6,958 nt of DNA. It comes from Ignavibacteriales bacterium. Its GTDB lineage: Bacteria; Bacteroidota; Ignavibacteria; Ignavibacteriales; Melioribacteraceae. The position numbers were made by a program, and so were the translations under genes. The notes beneath the pieces are model-generated. The model made no database searches and had not been told where the DNA came from. It was given only the letters and a program-made list of their open reading frames with translations. Position 1 is the stretch's first letter; the number at the start of each line of letters is the position of its first letter. The stretch spans positions 1 to 6,958 of the forward strand of contig QYQI01000033.1 of assembly GCA_007280825.1 (NCBI GenBank), written 5' to 3'. Below, in pieces: positions 1 through 5,762 of this stretch.

Positions 1-66
1 CAGCGGAATAGCTTTCGGATTGTTACAAATAAATATTGGTTATTTGATTTATAAGTTTATAACAGA

Positions 67-2904
67 TTAATGTGCATCCAACCAATTATCGCCAACTCCG
101 GTTTCAGCAACAACCGGAACATCTAACGGTAAAGCATTCTCCATAAGTTCTACTATTAATGGACGTAATTCTTCAACTTCATCTTTGTGAGCGTCAAAAA
201 CCAATTCATCGTGTACTTGTAAAACCATCTTTGTTTTTGCTTTTCTTTTTTCTAACTCATTATGGATTTTGATCATCGCAAGTTTAATCATATCAGCGGC
301 ACTTCCTTGTATAGGCATATTAATGGCAACACGTGCTTCGAACTGCTGAACGACTCTATTCTTACTATTAATATTTTTTAAATATCTTCTTCGTCCATAC
401 AGTGTTTCTGCATATTCTTTCTTTTTGGCTTTGGCAATTAATTCATCCATAAATTTTCTTACATTCTTGAATGAAGAGAAATAATCATCAATAATATTTT
501 TAGCTTCAGCTTGTGTTATTCCCAATCGGTTTTTCAAACCAAACGGACCAAGTCCATAAAGAATTCCAAAATTTACTTCTTTAGCTTTGCGCCGCATATC
601 TTGTGTAACATCTTTTGGATCAACTTTAAAAATTAATGCGGCAGTTCTTCTGTGAATATCTTCTCCGGATTGAAACGCATTCATTAATGTTTCATCATGA
701 CAAATGCTTGCCATTATTCTTAATTCTATTTGGCTGTAATCAGCGGAAAGAATTACGTGGTTCTTATCCCGCGGCACAAACGCTTTGCGGATTTCCTTTC
801 CAAGATCAGTTCTGATAGGAATATTTTGAAGATTAGGATCATTACTTGATAGTCTTCCGGTTGAAACTGCAGCTTGATTGTAAGACGTATGTATTCTTCC
901 TGTGCTAGGATGAATCAGTAACGGAAGTGAATCTGCGTAAGTTGATTTTAATTTTGCTACCTGGCGGTAATCAGAAATTATATCAATGATCGGATGCGTG
1001 CCGCGTAAATATTCTAAGGATTTTGCATCGGTAGAATATCCGGTTTTAGTTTTAGTTGTCTGCGGAAGTTTTAATTTATCAAAAAGTATTTTCTGGAGTT
1101 GCTGTGTGGAATTTATATTAAAATTCTCTCCGGCATGTTCTATTATTTCTTTGGAATAGTTCTCAAGTAAGATCTGTAGATCATCACTAAATATTTTTAG
1201 ATTTTTAGTATCAATTCTTATCCCGGTTCGTTCCATATCTTCCAATACCGGTACAAGAGGGAACTCGATATCGTAGGCAAGTTTTTCTAATTTTTCTTTT
1301 TTTAGTTGTTTGTCCAGTAGTTCGTAAAGTCTAAATGTTATATCTGCATCTTCGGCGGAATAATCGGAAAGCTGGTTGGGATCAACCTCAAATATTTTTT
1401 CCGGAGTTTTTTTAGATCCGATTAATTCAAGTAAAGCAATGGGGCGGTACTTTAAATACTTTTCTGATAAATCATTCATACCATGTTTTTCATCCGGATC
1501 AATAACATAACTTGCAAGCATTGTATCGAAATAAAAATTCTTTACTTCAATTCCGTAATGACGAAGTACTCCAATATCATACTTACCGTTTTGGCAGACT
1601 TTTTTAATTTTATTATTCTCAAAAACTGGTTTGAACAATTTTACAAAATCATCTGTCGGTAAACGGTCGGACATATCGGTGGAGAAAAGGGAAGAAGATT
1701 CCGCAGAAGGATTAGTCGCAACAAAAAATGCTTCTTTAGGTTTTACTGCAAAAGAACATCCGGCAAGATTTACATTCAATGTATCAAGTCCGTCTGTTTC
1801 AGTATCAAATACAAATAGTTCACTATCTGATAGTTTCTCTACTAGTTCTTTCGCTTCCTTATATGTCAATATAAGTTTGTACCTAACTTTACCTTTATCA
1901 AACACAGAGACCTCTTCATTTTCAACTTCTGCAATTGCCACTTGTTTGATTTCTTCTTTTATCTCTGTTGGTTTTTCCGGATTATCTTCTAGAAAAAGTT
2001 TTTTAAGTTTGTTTGCAAATGATTTGAATTCTAACGCACCAAATATTTTTAGAAGTTTTTCAATATCCGGGTTATGAAATTTTGCTTCATCAAAATTCAT
2101 ATGGAAAGGTGTATCAATCTTTATCGTTGCAAGTTCTTTCGATAGGAATGCGTTTTCTTTGCTCTCTGTAAGTTTGTTAACGATACTTGCTTTATCAATC
2201 TGGTCTAAATTTTTGTAAATGTTCTCGAGTGTTTTAAATTTCTGAATAAGTGGAACAGCAGTTTTGGGACCAATACCGGCAACACCGGGTATATCATCGG
2301 ATGAATCACCAACCAGTGCTAGATAATCTATCATCTGAATTGGTTCAAAACCCATTTCCTCGCGGACTTTATCTTCATCTAGAATAACTATCTCATCAGT
2401 TGATTTTCCCGGTTTAACAACTCTGATATTTTCAGAGATGAGTTGAATGTAATCTTTATCCGGAGTGATAGCATAACAATCAAATCCTTGTTTCTCAGCT
2501 TCTTTAACTGCTGTGCCGATTAGATCATCTGCTTCGTAACCTGGTAAAATATAAATTGGAATGTTGAACGCTTCTATAATTTCTTTGATTCTTTGAATTT
2601 GCGGAATCATATCCTCGGGCATTGCTTGGCGTGAAGATTTATAATTCTCATATCTTTCATGCCTAAAAGTTTTTTCTTTAGAATCAAAACCGACTGCAAG
2701 GTAATCCGGTTTAGTGTCTTCAATAATTTTGAAGAGTTGATTAAGAAATCCAAACACTGCAGATGTTGGTTCGCCGGCTGCTGTTATAAGTGGACGGGAA
2801 ATAAATGCATAGTATCCTTTGTAGGCAAGTGCCATAGCGTCAATAATCACGAATTTTTTCTTTATCGAATTGCTGCTGTCAGTTGATTTTTTAACGGTGC
2901 TCAT
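67..2904 (-). CDS. polA: DNA polymerase I, three-domain, proofreading-competent
   Basis: A 945-residue DNA polymerase I (E. coli has 928) for Okazaki-fragment maturation and repair synthesis in the cytoplasm. Residues 17-305 form the 5' nuclease: D22, D74, YKSSR at 88-92, EADD at 124-127, D149/D151, GDSSDD from 199, then the GIGPKTA helix-hairpin-helix at 210-216. An acidic, Lys/Glu-rich linker spans about 305-340. The 3'-5' exonuclease is complete, unlike in Taq: D367/E369, D443, Y515 and D519. The polymerase domain has motif A D722, motif B R771/K775/F779/Y783 and motif C HDE at 898-900; Phe at 779 is the E. coli-like residue that disfavours dideoxynucleotides. I chose the ATG at 2904, which reads MSTVKK. 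An in-frame ATG at 2979 would add 25 residues, but they lie in the divergent promoter spacer and show no family similarity. A weak GAG lies 5 bases before the chosen start. The stop is TAA at 67-69. Family assignment is certain; the start is likely. Confidence 0.97.
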   Translation of the reverse strand: MSTVKKSTDSSNSIKKKFVIIDAMALAYKGYYAFISRPLITAAGEPTSAVFGFLNQLFKIIEDTKPDYLAVGFDSKEKTFRHERYENYKSSRQAMPEDMIPQIQRIKEIIEAFNIPIYILPGYEADDLIGTAVKEAEKQGFDCYAITPDKDYIQLISENIRVVKPGKSTDEIVILDEDKVREEMGFEPIQMIDYLALVGDSSDDIPGVAGIGPKTAVPLIQKFKTLENIYKNLDQIDKASIVNKLTESKENAFLSKELATIKIDTPFHMNFDEAKFHNPDIEKLLKIFGALEFKSFANKLKKLFLEDNPEKPTEIKEEIKQVAIAEVENEEVSVFDKGKVRYKLILTYKEAKELVEKLSDSELFVFDTETDGLDTLNVNLAGCSFAVKPKEAFFVATNPSAESSSLFSTDMSDRLPTDDFVKLFKPVFENNKIKKVCQNGKYDIGVLRHYGIEVKNFYFDTMLASYVIDPDEKHGMNDLSEKYLKYRPIALLELIGSKKTPEKIFEVDPNQLSDYSAEDADITFRLYELLDKQLKKEKLEKLAYDIEFPLVPVLEDMERTGIRIDTKNLKIFSDDLQILLENYSKEIIEHAGENFNINSTQQLQKILFDKLKLPQTTKTKTGYSTDAKSLEYLRGTHPIIDIISDYRQVAKLKSTYADSLPLLIHPSTGRIHTSYNQAAVSTGRLSSNDPNLQNIPIRTDLGKEIRKAFVPRDKNHVILSADYSQIELRIMASICHDETLMNAFQSGEDIHRRTAALIFKVDPKDVTQDMRRKAKEVNFGILYGLGPFGLKNRLGITQAEAKNIIDDYFSSFKNVRKFMDELIAKAKKKEYAETLYGRRRYLKNINSKNRVVQQFEARVAINMPIQGSAADMIKLAMIKIHNELEKRKAKTKMVLQVHDELVFDAHKDEVEELRPLIVELMENALPLDVPVVAETGVGDNWLDAH

Positions 2905-2923
2905 TTTAACTCGTTTAGTTATT

Positions 2924-2952
2924 TTGGTTATATTTTCGATAGAGAATATAGT
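2924..2952 (+). promoter_or_regulatory. Candidate sigma-70-like promoter for the plus-strand genes
   Basis: TTGGTT (2924-2929) and TATAGT (2947-2952) are separated by 17 bases. The predicted start is near 2959, about 33 bases before the ATG at 2992. Its -10 box overlaps the candidate polA -10 box on the opposite strand, so the two would be mutually exclusive or co-regulated. The evidence is consensus similarity and position only; promoter consensus differs in Bacteroidota-like organisms. Confidence 0.3.
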
Positions 2953-2974
2953 TACATTCACACAATATCTACAA
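2945..2974 (-). promoter_or_regulatory. Candidate sigma-70-like promoter for polA
   Basis: Read on the minus strand, TTGTAG (2974-2969) and TATATT (2950-2945) are separated by 18 bases. They would place a transcription start near 2938, giving a leader of about 35 bases before the polA ATG at 2904. The -35 box matches TTGACA only partly and the region is AT-rich, so this is a pattern match, not proof. If it is real, the upstream ATG at 2979 would not be transcribed, which supports the shorter polA start. Confidence 0.3.
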
Positions 2975-2991
2975 AACAATAGGAAATTCTT

Positions 2992-4023
2992 ATGCGGATA
3001 TTCTTAAAAGCAACTTTCGTACTTGTTCTTTTTCTTCCATTAATTTCGAATTGTCAAAATGCTCAGCGAGATTCATTTTATGTAGCCAATTGGAACGTGG
3101 AAAATCTGTTTGATACAATTCATGATCCTGTAAAAGATGATAAAGAATTTTTACCGGATTCACCACGTCAGTGGAACGATGAAAAATATGAACAAAAACT
3201 TACCAATCTTGCTAAGGTTATTAATTATATGAATAACGGATGCGGCCCGGATATTTTAGCTGTTGAAGAAGTTGAAAACATAAACGTTCTAAAAAGGTTG
3301 ATATATAAATTAAGAGATAGAGATTATATGGTTGCTCACCGTGATTCTCCAGACGCAAGAGGAATTGATGTGGGACTACTATATGATAGAAGTATATTTG
3401 ATATTGATAGTTTAGCTGCAATTCATGTTGAACTGCCTGATCACAATCCGACTCGAGATATTCTCCATGTTGTTTTGATTCATAAAAAGAGTAAAGAAAA
3501 AGTTCATGTTTATGTTAACCATTGGCCTTCGAGAAGAGGCGGAGAGCAAAAATCAAATTCTAATCGTGTTACAGCGGCTGAAGTATTAAAAAGCAGTTTG
3601 GATACACTTGCCTTAACTTCACCAAAAAGCAACGTAATTATTCTTGGCGATTTTAACGATGAACCGAATAATGAATCAATCGAACAGTTCTTGGGAGCTA
3701 AAGATTTTGATTGTGGTACAGCAACAAATTCAGTTTGGGTAAATCTGGCTTATAAGAAATTTTCTAACAAAGAAGGTTCGTACTTCTTCGGTGGAAAGTT
3801 TGATATGATAGATCAAATAATTATTTCTACAACTTTTCTTGATGGAAAACGTCTTGAGTATGAATGTAATTCGTTTGATGTTATAAAACCGCCATTTATG
3901 ATTTCACAAAAAGGAAATCGAGAGGGAGGCGCTATTCCAACTTTTAACGGAAATATTTATGTAGGCGGTTATAGTGATCACTATCCTGTTGGTGCAAAAT
4001 TTAGAGTGAAAGGGAAAAAATGA
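2992..4023 (+). CDS. Secreted endonuclease/exonuclease/phosphatase-family protein
   Basis: A 343-residue protein with the metal-dependent phosphoesterase fold shared by DNase I, exonuclease III and inositol phosphatases. Family landmarks appear in order: NWNVEN around 33-38, the catalytic Glu in AVEEVEN (E93), NHWPS at 176-180, GDFND at 219-223, a DMID motif at 271-274 and terminal SDH at 328-330, so it should be active. The N-terminus has Lys6 and then a hydrophobic run ending ISNC at 18-21. This is either a poor lipobox (Asn before Cys21) or an ordinary signal peptide, so the protein probably acts in the periplasm or outside the cell. The substrate cannot be told from sequence; nucleic acid or a small phosphoester are both possible. 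The start is supported by AGGAAA at 2981-2986, 5 bases upstream. It lies divergent from polA, and its 3' end overlaps the next gene by 4 bases, implying co-translation. Confidence 0.9.
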   Translation: MRIFLKATFVLVLFLPLISNCQNAQRDSFYVANWNVENLFDTIHDPVKDDKEFLPDSPRQWNDEKYEQKLTNLAKVINYMNNGCGPDILAVEEVENINVLKRLIYKLRDRDYMVAHRDSPDARGIDVGLLYDRSIFDIDSLAAIHVELPDHNPTRDILHVVLIHKKSKEKVHVYVNHWPSRRGGEQKSNSNRVTAAEVLKSSLDTLALTSPKSNVIILGDFNDEPNNESIEQFLGAKDFDCGTATNSVWVNLAYKKFSNKEGSYFFGGKFDMIDQIIISTTFLDGKRLEYECNSFDVIKPPFMISQKGNREGGAIPTFNGNIYVGGYSDHYPVGAKFRVKGKK

Positions 4024-4709
4024 AATCCGAAAAGGTATTTCTTTTATTTGGCGCTTCCGGAGCTTTGGGAAGAACTGCAGTAGATTTTTTCCTAAATCAA
4101 GATTATGATCAATATTATTTCTTTACCCGAGAGAAATATGATTTGAAATCTTCCAACAAAAAATATGAGATGATTTTAATTTCAGATATGGCAAAAGAAG
4201 AAAATGTTGCAAAAGCTTTTCAAAACGTAGTTCGGAAAGAAGGTGCAAATTATTTTTTATTTGATACAATCGGTGCTTATATAGGTGGTGAATCAATAGC
4301 TGATACTAAGTATGCAGATTTCTTAAAAATGCTTAACATCAATCTTTGTACTGCATTTCTAATATCAAAATATTTCTCTAAGCTTGTTCAAAATTCTAAC
4401 GGCTCTTCGATTTGTTTTACAAGTGCACAATCAAGTTTATATCCGGAAGAAAATAGAGCCGCTTATAATATTTCCAAACATGCACTTAATTTTTTAGTAA
4501 AGACATTATCATTTGAAGGGAAGAAAATTAATTTAAGTGCTAATGCTGTTGCCCCGTACGTTATTGATAGTGCTGCAAATCGTGAATGGATCGAAGATAC
4601 AACGAAATTGGTTACTACTTCTGAAATTTGCAGCATTGCTCATTCATTTTTTCAAAACTATAAAACCGTTACCGGAAATATTGTTGAACTTCCAGGAAGT
4701 ATCGGTTGA
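4020..4709 (+). CDS. Short-chain dehydrogenase/reductase, dihydropteridine-reductase-like
   Basis: A 229-residue Rossmann-fold NAD(P)H-dependent oxidoreductase, presumably cytoplasmic. The nucleotide loop is GASGALG at 11-17, a GxxGxxG spacing rather than the classical TGxxxGxG. The usual NAG motif is replaced by GAYIGG at 85-90. The catalytic set is present: N106 or N108 in the fourth helix, a serine in FTSAQSS (S135 or S138), Y149 and K153. A proline-containing stretch (NAVAPY, 175-180) follows. The GALG loop, the GAxxGG motif and the short length resemble dihydropteridine reductase (QDPR) more than FabG-type enzymes, from memory of the family and without a search. The substrate is therefore uncertain: quinonoid dihydropterin or some other carbonyl. 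The start ATG overlaps the preceding stop as ATGA, with AAAGGG 5 bases upstream. Coupling to a secreted phosphoesterase gives no clear functional clue. Confidence 0.87.
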   Translation: MKSEKVFLLFGASGALGRTAVDFFLNQDYDQYYFFTREKYDLKSSNKKYEMILISDMAKEENVAKAFQNVVRKEGANYFLFDTIGAYIGGESIADTKYADFLKMLNINLCTAFLISKYFSKLVQNSNGSSICFTSAQSSLYPEENRAAYNISKHALNFLVKTLSFEGKKINLSANAVAPYVIDSAANREWIEDTTKLVTTSEICSIAHSFFQNYKTVTGNIVELPGSIG

Positions 4710-4714
4710 AATGG

Positions 4715-4735
4715 TTATTTTGTTTTGTAAAATAA
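4715..4735 (+). repeat. AT-only inverted repeat between genes
   Basis: TTATTTT (4715-4721) and AAAATAA (4729-4735) are perfect complements around a 7-base loop, beginning 6 bases after the reductase stop codon. The stem has no G-C pair and no clean T-run follows it, so it is a weak hairpin at best. It may attenuate transcription between the reductase and the YqeY gene or may simply reflect AT-rich sequence. The rest of this 52-base gap holds the GGAG ribosome-binding site at 4753-4756. Confidence 0.3.
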
Positions 4736-4761
4736 ATCTTGTTTGAATAATTGGAGTAATT

Positions 4762-5214
4762 ATGAGTCTAAATGAAAAAATAAATCAAGATCTAAAAGAT
4801 TCAATGCGTTCCGGAGATAAAATTCGATTAGAGACGATTCGCTCAATACGTGCTTTGATTCTCGAATTTGAAAAGAGTGGAAGCGGTAAAGAATTAAATT
4901 CCGAAGAAGAAATAAAAATGTTAACAACAGCCGCTAAGAAAAGGAAAGAATCAATCGAGCAATTCCGAAACGGCGGGAGAAATGAACTTGCTGAAAAAGA
5001 AGAAGCCGAATTGAAGATCATTGAAGAATATTTACCGAAACAACTTTCTTTGGATGAAATTTTAGAAGAGGTAAAGAAAATTGCTTCTGATGTTGGTGCA
5101 AAAGCAAAGGAAGATTTCCCAAAATTAATGCCCGCTGCAGCAAAAGCACTTAAAGGAAGAGCAGACGGAAAAATTGTTAAAGAGATCGTTGAAAAATTAT
5201 TGAGCGGTAATTGA
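4762..5214 (+). CDS. yqeY: YqeY / GatB-tail domain protein
   Basis: A 150-residue, highly charged, mostly helical soluble protein of the YqeY family, which resembles the C-terminal tail of GatB, the tRNA-binding part of the Asp/Glu-tRNA amidotransferase. Diagnostic segments run in the expected order: DLKDSMRSGDKIRLETIR near the N-terminus (11-27), KKRKESIEQFRNGGR at about 59-73, EEYLPKQLS around 88-96, and the C-terminal LKGRADGKIVKEIVEKLL at 130-147. Length matches the usual 145-150 residues. The family's biochemical role is not settled; tRNA binding is inferred from the GatB similarity, and it lacks any GatB catalytic domain. The start has GGAG at 4753-4756, 5 bases upstream. The TGA stop overlaps the TTG start of the next gene, so the two are probably translated together. 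Confidence 0.93.
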   Translation: MSLNEKINQDLKDSMRSGDKIRLETIRSIRALILEFEKSGSGKELNSEEEIKMLTTAAKKRKESIEQFRNGGRNELAEKEEAELKIIEEYLPKQLSLDEILEEVKKIASDVGAKAKEDFPKLMPAAAKALKGRADGKIVKEIVEKLLSGN

Positions 5215-5762
5215 ATTATCTTGATTATATAACCATTGTTATAATACTGATCGGGTTTCTACTCGGATTTAAGGACGGACTTGTAAGAAAGATCATTGGT
5301 CTGCTCGGATTAATAATCGGGATTGGATTAGCTGTTCAGTTCTCCGGAAGTGTCGGTAAATTACTAATCCGCTTTTTTAACAATGACGAATATTTATCTA
5401 GTATAATTGCCGGTATTTTAATATTTCTAATTGTAATTCTCATAGCAACTATCATAAAAAGAATCGTACACCCGTTTGATAAAGTAAATCGTATAATAAA
5501 CCAATTACTTGGCGGTGTAATTGGTGCTGTTCAGATTATTTATTTTATGAGCGCTGTATTTTTGTTTCTTAATATTTTTGGATTTCCGAAGACCGAACAG
5601 AGGAATAACTCGCTTTCATATAACTTTGTTCTTAATTTGATTCCTAAGACGATAGATTTTACAATGGGTCAGAAATCCAAAGCATCTGATTATTTTAAGC
5701 AGTACATAGAAAAAAAAGATATTGACAATTCATCACAAATAGATTCACTTCCTAAAAAATAA
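5211..5762 (+). CDS. cvpA: CvpA-family inner-membrane protein, TTG start
   Basis: A 183-residue membrane protein of the CvpA (colicin V production) family, named for an E. coli phenotype; its molecular activity is unknown. About four hydrophobic segments are visible: 6-20, 27-46, 64-84 and 98-121. A charged, soluble C-terminal tail of about 60 residues follows. The family hallmark NYLDYI at 2-7 and GFKDGLVRKI after the first segment (19-28) are present. The start must be TTG at 5211. An in-frame TAA sits immediately upstream (5208-5210), the conserved N-terminus begins right after it, and the first in-frame ATG comes only near residue 113. The TTGA overlap with the yqeY stop suggests translational coupling; GAGCGG at 5202-5207 may be a weak ribosome-binding site. 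Adjacency to mutS2 is a known conserved arrangement, for example in the Bacillus zapA-cvpA-polX-mutS2 cluster. Confidence 0.92.
   Translation: MNYLDYITIVIILIGFLLGFKDGLVRKIIGLLGLIIGIGLAVQFSGSVGKLLIRFFNNDEYLSSIIAGILIFLIVILIATIIKRIVHPFDKVNRIINQLLGGVIGAVQIIYFMSAVFLFLNIFGFPKTEQRNNSLSYNFVLNLIPKTIDFTMGQKSKASDYFKQYIEKKDIDNSSQIDSLPKK

Noticed and set aside
49..62. TTATAA repeated twice downstream of polA as a terminator
   Set aside because: Each copy is a self-complementary AT hexamer separated by only 2 bases; there is no GC stem or T-run, so no convincing terminator.
1631..2077. 148-residue plus-strand ORF inside polA
   Set aside because: It is antisense to the polA exonuclease region, is Ser/Phe-rich as expected from the complement of Lys/Glu codons, and has no recognisable domain.
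2659..2886. 75-residue ORF antisense to the start of polA
   Set aside because: It covers the conserved 5' nuclease motifs of polA on the other strand and has no independent support.
2905..2979. 25-residue N-terminal extension of polA from an upstream ATG at 2979
   Set aside because: It lies in the divergent promoter spacer, its sequence has no Pol I similarity, and the MSTVKK start at 2904 gives a normal lead into the 5' nuclease domain.
4537..4746. 69-residue plus-strand ORF overlapping the end of the reductase gene
   Set aside because: It is out of frame with an intact reductase whose C-terminus is conserved; it is leucine-rich frame-shifted sequence with no ribosome-binding site.
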